Assembly: GCA_905331475.1 (NCBI GenBank)
Contig: CAJNYU010000904.1
Coordinates: forward strand, 28,939 to 92,938
Source of the DNA: Rotaria socialis
Taxonomy: Eukaryota; Rotifera; Eurotatoria; Philodinida; Philodinidae
Length of the DNA: 64,000 bases
Reading direction: 5' to 3'
Position numbers and translations under genes: made by a program. The notes beneath the pieces were generated by a model that searched no databases, had not been told where the DNA came from, and saw only the letters and a program-made list of their open reading frames with translations. Below, piece after piece: positions 49,491 through 61,712 of this stretch (position 1 is the stretch's first letter; each line of letters begins with the position of its first letter).

Positions 49491-51038
49491 ATACTACACA
49501 GTACTCATATTTCACAATTTCCAGTCCACTTCAGTTTTGTTAAACTTAGAAAAACAGTCGATTCTTCAGGTACGAACTCCTCACTTGAAACTGGTAATTA
49601 CTTATTCATTGAATCTATTTCTAACAAAGAGTGCTCCGTGGCCATTCCTGAGAACCTGCATTGCAGCAAGAATCGCCACTCTCAACATCAAGTATCATCA
49701 TACAGAAAACCAACTCCCATTTCAATACCAAAGACAAAACTCCCATAGCCAAAATGAAGTACGACTTCCGAGACCTCGATTATCTATGGTCAAACTAAAT
49801 ACAATCTAAATATCTTCCAAAGCATACCCCGTCCTAGAAGATTCGTTTCCAGATTTTAAAAACCTGACTTCGGATTCGGATTTCCCGACCCCGATAACCT
49901 TAAGGAAAGTTAGATGAAAAGACGGTTAAATTTAAAACGAAGGAAAGCGCGTATGATGTTTTTTGACCTGCCACAAACAGACAGACAGACAAACGCATTT
50001 TTTTTCATATGACCCTACCTACAGTCGAGGGAAAAACAAATTATAATACGATTTACTATAAACGTTTAGAAGATTTTCATCATGAGGGAATTATGGCAAT
50101 GTTTAATAAACTGAAATCATGTGATAAAAATATTATTGCTAATTATGAAACATTATTGTATGATACAGTTTCTGCTGAAATTTATCTTTTATGTGACTAT
50201 CTTTTTATTAAAATCGATATTTTAATTCTTTTTTTATGGTGGTAAACAGTTTTTGCTTTTGAAAATATTTGTGTCATTTTGTTTTATATTTTCGCCGATT
50301 GGCGATGGGTTTTGTTTTGTTCGATCTTTCTGTTGCTCTTGCATTTATCCACACAGCGAATGCCGATGCACCTGCAAAAGAGATCAACCTCATCATTACC
50401 ACACAAACGACGATTCCAAAAATTTCAGCTGCCAAGGTCCATCATTCAGACCGTCTGAAAGATGATATTAAACTGCCTGAAACGGTTAAGAAACGGCGCA
50501 AATAATGCCCTAAACGGTGAAAAACGACAGCCGTTTTTAGCCGTTTACAGATGTTCTATTGGACATGGCTGGTGATAATTCATGCGGTTCTTTTATTCGA
50601 TAATATGTCCTAATAATAATATCATTGTTATTCAAATTACATTGATAGACATAATAAATAATCAATGACGAAATCAAGATCGTAAGCATCAAAATTACCA
50701 AAATGAACATACACGTCTACGTACTATTAGTATTTCTTGTTGGTGCATTTCGTCTTTCGTCTTTGCTATTGTCATCTTCACTTTTTGCTGAATTTTTCGT
50801 AATTTTATTTATCTGAAAAATTTTTTAATTTCATAATTCCCTCTCAAAGAATTCTGTAAAACACTTGGTCTAGATTATAAAACAAATTATGTCTTTTCAA
50901 AGTAGGTATCTATAGTACGAACAACGATTACCCATGGAAATTTTCGTCGATTAGATTTTATACGTTGTTTTAGAAATGAATATCATTTATCATTAAAATT
51001 AATAAGACTTGATTATTAGGATAATGATTTAATAGGGG
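49491..51038. other. Intergenic, no supported gene
   Basis: Frames at 49537-49809, 50009-50245 and 50253-50505 carry no recognisable motif. Around 50450-50560 AAACGG/CCGTTT words recur (about five), suggesting a small degenerate foldback repeat. Confidence 0.35.
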
Positions 51039-51058
51039 TTGGTGGAAAACGTCGAAAA

Positions 51059-51154
51059 GGAAAACGCCGAAAATAAAGTAGGAAAGGAAAACACCGAAAA
51101 TAAAGTAGGAAAGGAAAACACCGAAAATAAAGTAGGAAAGGAAAACACCGAAAA
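51059..51154. repeat. Minisatellite, 27-bp unit, about 3.6 copies
   Basis: The unit GGAAAACACCGAAAATAAAG followed by TAGGAAA repeats at 51059, 51086, 51113 and, in part, 51140, with one base change in the first copy. Being a multiple of three it leaves open frames on both strands, which explains the apparent repetitive peptides there. GGAAAA-CGAAA words spread on both sides. Confidence 0.9.
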
Positions 51155-51371
51155 GGAAAATGTCCAAACACAAAAAGAGAAAAGAGGAAAATGCCGAAAA
51201 GGAAAACATCGAAATCTAGAAACAAAGAGAAAATTCGAATTCTTTAAAGATGTCAGGGACGATATAAACTGCTATTGCCTTTTCTCATCGTGATTGGTCA
51301 TTTGTTGATCTAGCGCAAGGATACTATTTATTTAACACTAATCTTTGTACACAAAAATATATTGCGTAAAA

Positions 51372-52215
51372 ATGGATTTAGAGAATAATTCTATGAAAAA
51401 TCAGCACTCTGATTTGTTGTTTGGTACGTCTAATAAAGGAAAACCAATAATAATATATAAAAATTACTTTTTCAAATGCAATAAGACTACTGAATCAAAA
51501 AAATATTGGGTTTGCAATGAGAAAGCATGTGGTGTGTACGTACATACGAACATCAATGGTGAATTTATCTGTATCAAAGGTGATCACAATCATAGTTCTA
51601 ATCCAGATGAAGTAACTGTTAAGCTGCTACGAGACAAAATGAAAGAAAGAATACTTGCTGAAACCACCTCTCTAACCAAAATATATGATGAAGAAATTGT
51701 GAAAGCGAATATTTCAAAAGGAGCAACAGCTTTGAAACCAACTGTAGTTGAATTTAGAAAGTAATAGTTATATCTATTAAACATCACAATTTTTCTATTA
51801 TTAAGGGTCAAATATGAGTAAAGCAAGACGAAAGAAAACACCTGTAATTCCATCGACTTTTATGTTTGAAATTCCTGATTTATATCAATCAACATTAACA
51901 GAAAAACGTTTTTTATTGATAGATATTTTCCTTAAACGAGGTCAAGATCGTATTTTAATTTTTTGCGAGTGATCAATAATTAAAACTACTATACGAAAGT
52001 AGTACAATTTTTATGGACGGAACCTTTGATATTGCACCTGCTCTTTTTAAACAAGTTTACTTGATACATGCCGAAAAATTTGGTCAAGGTATATCTTAAA
52101 AACACATGATATTTTGAATTTTCGAAATGATTCAATTTTGTTGAAGGACTGCCCGTTGCATTTTGTCTCTTGCCAAATAAACGTGGTAGAACATACCTGG
52201 AATTATTTGAACGAC
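51372..52215 (+). pseudogene. FLYWCH zinc finger plus MULE-transposase-like gene, broken
   Basis: From the ATG at 51372 the frame gives a FLYWCH-type finger: GKPIIIYKNYFFKC, KKYWVCNEKACGVYVHT and HNHSS supply the Cys2-His2 ligands. After an intron-like break at 51762-51808, SKARRKKTPVIPSTF and LYQSTLTEKRFLLIDIF follow. A stop comes near 51970, then FMDGTFDIAPALFKQVYLIH (the MULE transposase core with its first Asp), a second intron-like break, and LPVAFCLLPNKRGRTYLELF near 52145. Homology ends at about 52215 where a palindromic repeat begins. This architecture occurs in domesticated MULE-derived genes that are abundant in bdelloids. Internal stops and the missing catalytic 3' half make this copy non-functional. 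Confidence 0.75.
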
Positions 52216-52235
52216 CCAGGTCAAAGTTGCGCAAT

Positions 52236-52430
52236 AGGATCCTATCGGAACCTTAAACAATCCGAGAATATCCGACTATCGGCGGCTGGTCGGATCCGAC
52301 AGTCGGAATCCAATTTAATCCTTTTATTTCCGATAATTTCCGACAATCGGATACTCCAGGATTCCGTTAATAGGATCCATTGCAATCCGATAGCTGGGAA
52401 ATTAGTGGATCCGACAGAATCCAATAAGTT
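52236..52430. repeat. Palindromic TCGGATCC/GGAATCC-rich repeat, copy 1
   Basis: Words such as TCGGATCCGACAGTCGGAATCC (split here as TCGGATCCGACAG and TCGGAATCC), AATAGGATCC, CGACAATCGGAT and TGGATCCGACAGAATCC recur in both orientations over 195 bp. Both strands are open across much of it, as is typical of palindromic DNA. It abuts the broken MULE-like gene and resembles copy 2 at 55186. Confidence 0.6.
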
Positions 52431-52440
52431 GTATTGTTAT

Positions 52441-55185
52441 ATGCTACCTTAAGATGAATATCGAAAAAGAAATTCGGTTAATTTCAGAGTTACGGAAATT
52501 TTCTTGATTCTCTAATTAAAAATTGCTCAATTACTGAAATATTAAGAAATGGTACTTCGATAATTGAATGATAAAAAACGGATATTTTTAAAATTCAATG
52601 AGAAAATGAACATTTTTTTATTAACTTATTTGTATGATTTTTATTAAAAATCAAAGTAATTACATAAGTGTGGTAAAAAGGCAGATTTTAATGAATAACA
52701 TGCAAAAAAATCTTTTCGACAATTTAATCATGGGAAATTGATTTTATTCGTGTTTCTGAAAGAAATCATTTAAGGCAGGATTCCTAACTCAAGAAATTAT
52801 TTTTTTATTTTTCAAGATCACAGATGAATCGAATTCTACAAAGTTATATATACATGTGCATCTTAATAGTAAGAATACACTTTAACGATCGACGCGACAT
52901 CTGTTAACAGTGTTTTCTGTTTGGTGAAGCACATGAATAATAGGCTAAGTAGACAAAAGTATGTACAGGCTATTCAGTCGATTAACATGATTTCAAAATT
53001 TAGAAAGGTCCGACGTCCTTTATGAATAAAGTTTCTATCATCATATATTCACCGATATCAATGCACATTACTTCATGCTTATTATTAAGTCACTGATTCC
53101 AAAATGTCTTCATCTTTAAAAGAATGACTTTGTACTTCTATTCATTTCAGATTGTTTGAATCTATATGTAATCGGTCTATTTTAGTATGAGATAATAGAT
53201 TCATTGTTTTTCTTACGTAAGTTTCTTTTTTGCTCATTACATGTACTCATGATATTATCTATTTTAGATTCATATTTTGCCGAAATCGTGGGAAAATATA
53301 TAGTTTATTTGTGCAATTGTCTCACTTCTTTTGTATTTATTCAATTTCATTGAATATGGTAAGTTCCTTTTACATAGGCAATTTTTTTTACTTTGAGTGA
53401 CTTTAAAATTCAAAAGTACATGTTAAAGAGAAAATAATGTTAACATGAAAAATTGACGAAACGGCACTTTTTTGTTTTCATTAGATTGGAATATATTTTT
53501 AGAAATCAACGACATATTAACTGCACTAGCTAGATGCTGATCTAAAAAATATATTCTTCCTTATGACCTATATATATATTATTTTTTCACAGTGATATTG
53601 ATCTACAAGATGCTGTTGAATTGGTAAATAAAAAGTATCAATTTCATTTGAAGAAGAACAGAGAAAAATCTCATTTTCGAAATATAAAATTCGAAATAAA
53701 CTTTTCTCAAAGTACTGCCTCATCTTTTGATTCATCGTCCAAACAATGTGTCCACGTGATGTTCCTTCATTTATTGAACTTGCACTTGAAATTCAAAGAA
53801 TCAAGTATTATCTATGTTACAATTAAAAATTTATTTATTTAAAAAAAAGAAAAATTTGTCTGGTATGTTATAATGATATATGTGGAGATGTATGTATTTG
53901 TCATAATTGTCCAACATCAGATGATTCTAATATTACGATTATTAATGATTCTGATTTAATGTCTATTTATTTATCATTATCGGAAAAATTGTACATAATC
54001 ATGGTTTATGGTCAACGAACTGAAGCCAGAGAGGTTAGTTAAATCTTTCATAAGTGAAAATAGTTTAAATTATTCGAGATACTAGCGATCATGTTTCTGG
54101 TTGAATTCTGTTAAAAAACGTATGAATTTATTGAACCAGCTATCATGAGGAATTTTTGGTTAGATTAGTGAGGCTTTCGAATTTTAACAAATGCTATGGA
54201 ACCCAGATGAAATTACCGATTATCCGAGTCCGTTGATACTATTGATTAAAGTGATGAGTATGTTATATAAAATTTTCTTTCAATATTACTCTAAGAAAGT
54301 TGTATCGAAAATTGAAGTTGAGATCAGTTATTTCGAATCCATAGAACTAATACTTGTCTTGAAAGAAAAAATAACTGTCTTTTCATCTTGTCTAATATAT
54401 ACCTTCTGACCGGATAAATAGATAGCATCAATTTTTAAAAGTTTTGTTTTTTATAAAAATGAATTTTATGATCGATATCGAAAGAAATTTATCTTGTTTT
54501 ATCTCTAGGTGCACGTGAAGAATGTCGACGTGTGTGAAGAAACAAAGAAGAAATTCAAAAGTTGAAAGTTCTCATGCACAACATTTTTGTCAAACTCAAA
54601 GAATAATCATTTTATACCTTGATCCACAACATGTTCTGATATTGAAGACGAGATGTACGTTTAAATGAATATGACGAAGAACCAACAGAAATTCTTACTT
54701 GCTTTTCAGGTAAATAAATAGTTTTTGCATGTTTAAAAAGTAAATGTTTACAAAAATGAATGCTTTCCTAACTTCTTTTAGTGTTTCGTAGTGGCGGTAA
54801 AGGATGTATAGCAATCGTATTTTTTTCTGACTTATATTGGATGAAAAAGAAAACGGATTAAAAAAATAGTGATGAATTGCACAAACAATCTTGCATGAGA
54901 GAAACATTATTCTATTTTTTTATGTGAAAAGTTCTTTCAATGATTTATATTTTGTCTTTGACTTTTCTGTGTTATTTTTTTGTATAAATGAACAGATGTT
55001 TTAAATGAATAAAGCAAAAGAACCGCAAGCGGTGAAGAAAACAGTAACATTTTTAGCATCATACTAATTTATGGTTTATAATTTGAGAAATAAAAATCTC
55101 TCTACTCAAAAATTGATCCTAAGAGAAATACTGGGAGTGATCACTCAAATAAGAAAAACCTGTTGGATCTTGTTGTTTCCTAAAT
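52441..55185. other. AT-rich region with faint coding relics
   Basis: A piece near 53850-53990 reads KICLVCYNDICGDVCICHNC and then NITIINDSDLMSIYLSL. A Cys-rich finger followed by a PB1-like strand is possible, but stops surround it. Frames at 53621-53842 and 54191-54409 are unrecognised. No intact gene is supported. Confidence 0.3.
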
Positions 55186-55299
55186 ATTCCGATTGTCGGA
55201 TCTGGCTCTTGGAAATCGTCGGATCCAACACCCAGCAACTTCCTGTCGGAATCCTGTGCCAAGGAATCCAACAACTTCCGACAGGATACTGTCGGAAGT
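55186..55299. repeat. Palindromic TCGGATCC/GGAATCC-rich repeat, copy 2, ending at an assembly N
   Basis: GATTGTCGGATCTGG, ATCGTCGGATCCAACACC, TGTCGGAATCCTGTGCC and CCGACAGGATACTGTCGGAAG occur as facing copies, and the tract stops at a single N (55300). The N probably marks a collapsed or unjoined assembly position. Confidence 0.6.
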
Positions 55300-55300
55300 N

Positions 55301-56199
55301 CTAAATGATGATGATGTTAAAATGTAAATATAAAATGGCATAGCTGTATTTAAATACATGATAAATGATTGTGTAATATAATTTATAAATGATTCAATTT
55401 GCTGTTGTTCTAGACTTTTTGTAAAACTATCTGTTATAATTTTGTAAATAAGATAAATTGAAAATGGCATTGTGCTCACAACATAAATCATAACTTCAAC
55501 AAAAATCATTTTCATTAAGTTTCTATCACGTTTTCGAAGCATAATATTTGATTGTTTATTTTCTGCATTATCTCTTATTGGTTGAATACGACCTCGCAAA
55601 CCCTTCAAATTTCGAATTAATAATGTATTGAAAAATACAATCAATAATGGAGGAAACAGTCCAGCTGATAGTATGTAATAAATTGTATAAATCATTAAAT
55701 AAATTCCATTTTGTATATTGCACGAACCATTTTGAATTGTTCGGGCATAACTAAAAAAGATCACTGCCAGCAACCAAAACAAAGCAGAAGTTATTATTAA
55801 ATGAATAGCCATTTTATATGTATTCAATGAACGAATACGAACACTCATACTAGAAATAGCAAAACGATTCATGCATGCAAGAACTTTATATGTACGCATC
55901 ATTTGAAAAAAAGCATGTCGAATATAAAACTGTAATTGACAAAAAATTATGGACTGAGTAGATATATCAACATGGTCTAATGAAAATATCATTGGAATTA
56001 TTCCAACATCAAGACAAATTAAATTACATATTGTCATCGATAATAAATAAAGTAAACAAGGATTTTTCCATGGTTCACATTGGCAAAAAGCAGCAATAGT
56101 TAATAAATTACCCAAATTTCCAAATGCTACATATGTGCTCATACCATATCGTGTAAACATTTGCTGAATAAATGGTAGGTCAGGTACAGAAGTTGTCAT
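55301..56199 (-). CDS. Rhodopsin-class G-protein-coupled receptor, 3' end lost at an assembly N (about 299 aa present)
   Basis: From ATG 56199 the frame gives seven hydrophobic helices. TM1 is MSTYVAFGNLGNLLTIAAF with the GN signature, TM2 LLYLLSMTICNLICLDVG, and TM3 ends in KVLACMNRFAISSMS, with NRF in place of DRY. TM5 reads PPLLIVFFNTLLI, a basic third loop (MLRKRDRNLMKM) follows, then TM6 VEVMIYVVSTMPFSIYLIY and a start of TM7 (FIMYLNTAMPFYIYILTSS). One Cys in the TM3 start and one in the second extracellular loop (NGSCNI) could form the usual disulfide. It resembles the very large lineage-expanded bdelloid receptor set, probably peptide-type; the ligand is unknown. Sequence after TSSSF runs into an N and a repeat, so the cytosolic tail is missing. 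Confidence 0.85.
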
Positions 56200-56710
56200 T
56201 TATAATGGTTGATTCTTCACAAGATTTCTTTTATGAGATGAAAAAAAATGATAAGCAGAATTTATGTGCCTTTTACTTATAAAAAAATGAGCTGATAGAT
56301 TAACAGTATGGTTTTATCCTAAACTTACATTATCGACATGAAGGTCGCAGAAATAGTAAGAGTTCATTGGAATCCACAAGAAAAATCATCGAATTCGGGA
56401 GAAAAGCAACTGGAAAAGACGAAAGTTGAAATTAGTATTTTGATCGGAAAATTCGCGACTTTTTCTAGTGGTCTACAGTTTTCTTGGCGTAAGCCATGGA
56501 AAAGTTGACTGGAGTTCACTGAAGAACAAATTCAAACATTTTCCAATCGAAACACCACTTCCACCTTTCGTCTTTTCCCGCTACGTTTCTGTTGGAATCT
56601 GTACGATTGATCTGGAGATATAATATCGATGATGAGACTTTCGGTAATCTGACTGACGGCCAAGATTAATTTCATTTATCAAAGCTACACCATGGGTTTT
56701 AATTAGTGGT

Positions 56711-57670
56711 TGGTAAAGGGTGTTCCAGAAGTTCTGAAATGATTTTAAGAATTCACCGTTCTCACATTCTACAAAAGCAAATTCGCTGAAACTTTGGTAG
56801 ATTATTGTATATATGTGGTACCACATTACTGAAAAGTTTCAGGTCTATAGCTTATACTATAGATGAGAGCCTAGAACAGCACTGTCATGTATTATTTTCG
56901 AAATTTTTCTGTATTGTTTGTCTGCCAAAATGTCTATGTCTCAGGCTAGGTAGATGATAAAATCTTGATATTTTCTTTTATAAGATGCGCCGTGTAAAGC
57001 TCTACAAAAATTGTAATAACAAATCCCTATTGACTTGTTTTCATACTCAAAATGAAAAAACTACATGATAGCACGACTTCTCACCATATTGTGCGTAATA
57101 AAGAAAAGGTTTGCAAGACCTTTTTGTTTTGCATGTAACTCGGCTTGAAAAAATAATAAAACTTTGATTGCTTTTGATAAGATGCGCTGTCGAAAGCTCT
57201 ACAAAACCTGTATAAACAAATTCCTATTGGAAAACAAAAAAGTCCTCTAAACCTTTTTTTATAATGGTGAGAAGTCGTACTATCAAGTAGTTTTTTCATT
57301 TTGAATATGGCAAAGGCCATTAACACAAGTCAGTAAGGATTTGTTATTACAATTTTTCTAGAGCTTGTCACGGCGCATCTTATTTTAAAAAATCAAGATT
57401 TTATCATCTACCTAGCCTGACACATAGACGAAATAAAGTAAAATGTTTCACACCCGAAGATGACCAGGAAAATTTAAAACATAATACATGTCAGCGTTGC
57501 TACAGTTTATCATCCATAGTACAGTGTATTGATCTCAAACTTTGCAGTTATGTAGTACCACATATGTACAACAATCTACCAAAGTTTCAGCGAATTTGCT
57601 TTTGTAGAATGCGAGAATGATGAATTCTTAAAATCGTTGCAGAACTTCTGGGACACTCTTTAGGTTTAGT
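56711..57670. repeat. Long imperfect palindrome, about 960 bp
   Basis: AGGGTGTTCCAGAAGTTCTG near 56717 recurs as its reverse complement near 57650. The match continues inward through ATTCTACAAAAGCAAATTCG (56769 and about 57590), GAAACTTTGGTAGATT, CTAGGTAGATGATAAAATCT (56947 and about 57395), AAGATGCGCCGTG, AATAACAAATCC and CTTCTCACCATT towards a centre near 57190. Arms differ by scattered substitutions and indels. Short open frames inside are by-products. No transposase is encoded. The interval 56340-56580 just before it also contains facing words (GAAAAGACGAAAG and CTTTCGTCTTTTC). Confidence 0.8.
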
Positions 57671-59260
57671 TCTATAAACTGTCTCCAATTATAATCATTG
57701 AAACCTTTCAACTATGTAGTCAAAGAAATTGACCACGTTAATGCTTCACTTGGATAAGAAATCAAGTAAATAATTTGGTTGAAAGATGAATGTCAGAAAT
57801 AAATGTCATCGAAAGATATTTGATAATCTAGATTTCGGTGACTTGTATATCGAAAATTCCCCTTTTCTATAACATGAATTTTAGTGTGAGTTTCAGTAAT
57901 CAGATATACAATCGCAGGAAACTCAGTACGAGTCTCACGAATATGTTATGCAGAATGTGTTAAATATTTCGTACGAGTTTTTTTTCTCAATGCTAGTAAC
58001 ATGTCCTTCGTGACATTCGATATCTTCATCCAACATATTGTTTCATTTTTTTTGCATCACACATTAGTCAATGGATTTTGTGTATTTTTCCAATATCTCG
58101 AACGTGCTCTTACCATGGAAATAAAGTTGCAGCATGAAATATTATTTGTTTTATGAATAAATTAATATTAAAACATTCTTACACAAAAATAAGAAGAGAT
58201 CATTTAAAGAGAGAAAAAAATATGCTAATATGAAACCATAAAAGACCATTGATAAGGAATATTTTTGCAAAGATACATATTTTCTGGGCCAATGAGCAAA
58301 CAAAGTAGGAGTAGCTAACTAATTCGAGAACAATGAAATGTTTACTTAAAATGAAGCGAATATTTCGTTATTTATCATAAACAAACGACAATCTCTTCAA
58401 AGTTGTCATGAACGACACTAATGCCACATTAAGTCATAATAATATGACGCATTTACAAAATATATATTATTTTTAATCGAGTAAGATTTCTGCCATTCAT
58501 AGCTATTTAAAGCTGTAAACTGTTAGTGAAAGTACGAACGCTGTGAAATGGTTTATATACCTCTTAAATGTTTCGTGGCTATATTCAAAATTTCGAGGAA
58601 CTAGCTGAAGTTTAATAGATCTGTTTAAATATGATATATTTATCAAAGCATTTATTCGTGAACTGTTTATTTTAGCAGCATGTAGCAAAAGTTCCAGACA
58701 CTATAACTCCCGAATGATTTTGATTCTTAGATGAAATTCGATGTAGCTTTACTATTAAATTCTAAAAAGAGAAATATTAACAACAACAAAATAAAAGACT
58801 ATTTGGGCCTATGCGAAAGTTTTTTGCCTGGGAACACATCTGAAACGCGCTTTATTTGTGTGCGGAACACGAAGAACGAACGCGTTGCAATGCGTTCGTA
58901 CTTTGAGTTGCGGTCGAACGCGTTTCTTAACGAAAACGCATCTACAGTGAAGCATTCGAAGCGTCTCAACGCGTTTCATACAAAATATAATAATTTAGAA
59001 AAAGTAAAATTACAATGGACAACTCTGCAAACGAGATGTACAATGGCCCACCTGCCCCTCCCCTGGTTAAGACACTCAATCTATGTAAGAAAGTAAAAGT
59101 TTGACAAAAGATATGCAGTTTTCATTGAAATTCTTTTCAAAAATCATTAAAAACTGGGCCTCAAATGAATTTTCTTTAAATTTAAGATTAATATTTCATA
59201 TTTTTCAATTAACTAAAATATATAATTTAATCAAGAAGAAAAAAAGGAATATATTGACAT
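57671..59260. other. Intergenic, with a cluster of ACGCGTT motifs
   Basis: Between 58843 and 58979 the words GAACGCGTT, AATGCGTTCG, TCGAACGCGTTTC, GAAAACGC, GAAGCG and CAACGCGTTTC recur in both orientations in otherwise AT-rich DNA. No other feature is supported; the frame at 58731-59096 runs across this cluster and is not considered coding. Confidence 0.45.
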
Positions 59261-61712
59261 TTATTCTGTGGCAAATGTTCTAAATTTGTCATTTTCTACA
59301 ACACACTCAATTGTATGAAATAACGAAGATATTTTATGAATATCATCTAAATCATAAATTCGTTCATTTTTCGTCAAAATTTCTTTAATAAAACAATCGA
59401 ATTGAGATAAAAGATGTAATCGATAAATAATATTTTTAGCTAATTCAATAAATGGTATTTGACATGTTGTTTGCACATATAAATGTGTTACATAAGGTAT
59501 ATAAGTAAGAAGAGCATCAATTTGATTTAATTTTAATTCTATATCATCAGACCATAAAGTAAATCTTTTAAGTTGATGTTTAAATGATGACGAACAAATA
59601 TGAATATTATTGAAATTATTTAAAATATGAATTTGAAAATATTTTAAATTAGGACTAGCTTCAAGAATATTTTCAATAATCATTAATTGATCACAACGAA
59701 TAAATAAAATTTCCAGTGAATATGTTATTGACCACGATTTAATAAATGGTTTATCTATATGACCTAAATTAACATATCGGATATATGGAAATCTATTAGA
59801 AAATATATCATCGATCAGCTCAACTGGAACTTTAAAATCAGGTTTTAATAAAAATAATAAATTAACAAGATTTGGCAATGTTTTGGGTCGAATCTGTTTA
59901 ATATGATTTAAATTTCTATTATATATTATTAATGAATGTAAATTAAAAAACTGAGCTAAATCACATTCATTTGATGTATCAATTATTAAATGAACTAGTT
60001 GAAATTTATAAGATTCCATTAATAATCGATCAGGCTTTTCATCAAAAATCAATGTTAAATTATTTGAAGATCGAATGAGGCTATTCAATCGACTATTGAG
60101 ATCGATAAAACTACAATGTATATGTTCAAGTGTTAAATAGTTTAATATATCAAATATGATTTCATTTGGAAGATCTTCAAAGCGAGTTATTTCAACTGAA
60201 AAACAAAACATATCTATAGAATAAATATTAATTAAATTAATTAAAAACTTTAACTGATTTGCATACACTTTTCCCAAACACTATTTATATTTACTTTTTG
60301 TTAAACATACGTGCATAAAATTACTTCTCAATTTAGAATATAAATATTTTTTTAATTAAAAAAATTGAGAAAAGATTCGATTTTTAGATAATTTTGATTC
60401 GATAACAAACAAATTTATTTAGATGATAAAAGTCATACCTAAAATGTTTTTCTCCGATGGAATTCTAGTGTGTTGATTTATTTTAGCTATTGATTTGTTA
60501 TAATCCAATATTCTATCAATATTCTCATTATGAAATTGATGGATACAGTGATAACGAAAATGTTCACATTGATCTTGTGAACCTAAAAATTACGATGATT
60601 GTGTGTATAAATAAATAATAATATTAAAGAGTTGACCTTTAAATTTGATTTGTCCACTATGAAATTTTCCTTGATTTTCTATTAAATAAATATCATTGAC
60701 TTGTCTCAAATCTGATGATTCAGTTACTGTACACATAAGATTATTAGTTTCCATTTGTACAACAACAAATTTTTCTCTCATACTTATATTTAATGGTGTT
60801 GATATTTCTAGGTTCGATACTAAAATGAGAAAAACAAAATTAGCTTAAAAGAAGATAGTAAATATAAAATTACATGATAGATCAAATGCTGGTTCTAAAA
60901 ATTGAACAGTAGAGAGATTAGCATGTATATTTATATTATTCAATTTATAATGTTGATATGTTGCTGGACTACAAACAAGTATTTGAATAGGGCGATAGCA
61001 TTCCTTTTTAAATCGTTCCGCTATTTTTTCAGGTGTTTCTTGTTCAATATTAATGCCATTGAAAGAAATCAATCGATCGAAATTTCTCATGCCCGATCGA
61101 TAAGCAAGACTTGTTTGAGAACCAGTCGATAATCTTATATAATGAAAATGATCTCTTTTGTGATAGAATTGATTAATTCCAATTAATTCATCGAATCTTA
61201 AACGTTGTATTGTACATAATCGAATATCATCTTTTTCATATTTTATATTTATAGTTTCATCAATAGTTCCATCATCTAAATTTGAATTCATTTCAATAAG
61301 AATAAAACGTATAAATACGAATATATACACACCATAATTTTGCTCGAACCATGTTTTTAATGATTTAGGTGGATTTATTCCCCATCCAAACATGGAACAT
61401 ATACGTTGTTGATCATCACGATATTGAATAATATTACCGAATTCAATAGAATTTAATGTTTTTCCTATTGGTTGACTTTTAATATGTTTAATTTTATCGA
61501 AAGAAACGAGAATATAATACCAAACAGGTATTCCTTCATATTTTCCTCGGATAATAAACGGAGTATCAAGCCATGTTTGTTTTGTCAGTCCTATTTTAGG
61601 TTTACTTTCATTTGATTTCAATGATGCCTGAAAAAAAATTTGTTTAAAAATCTTTTTTTATCGTTTTTTTTCTTCTCAGCTTTACTCGAAATTTGCCATA
61701 ACAATCTGCCAT
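59261..61712 (-). CDS. PDZ-like plus F-box/LRR fusion protein, 661 aa, six exons
   Basis: Minus-strand exons: 61712-61686, 61627-61333, 61275-60874, 60819-60637, 60582-60439, 60195-59261. Introns are 58, 57, 54, 54 and 243 nt, all GT-AG, and phases close to 1986 nt. The start MADCYGKFR is a 9-codon first exon. Around residues 150-220 a PDZ-like fold is visible: YIRLSTGSQTSLAYRSGMR, then DRLISFNGINIEQETPEKIA and PIQILVCS. The first F-box residues follow in the last exon, EITRFEDLPNEIIFDILNYL, near residue 355. Leucine-rich segments follow (NLVNLLFLL, LEILFIRC). By analogy the F-box would recruit Skp1/Cul1 while the PDZ-like part binds a partner. The alternative is a separate F-box gene starting at the ATG at 60211 by reading through the acceptor. 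Confidence 0.65.

Noticed and set aside
49282-49748. Frames encoding poly-Pro and poly-Gly
   Set aside because: Artefacts of the G and C homopolymers and the N gap.
50970-51293. Repetitive peptides on both strands
   Set aside because: Produced by the 27-bp minisatellite, whose unit is a multiple of three and leaves frames open on both strands.
56581-57326. Two 81-aa minus-strand frames
   Set aside because: They sit on or inside the long palindrome and have no protein-like pattern.
60196-60211. Separate F-box gene starting at the ATG at 60211
   Set aside because: The start would lie inside a good polypyrimidine-AG acceptor, and splicing to the upstream exon keeps phase; kept only as an alternative.
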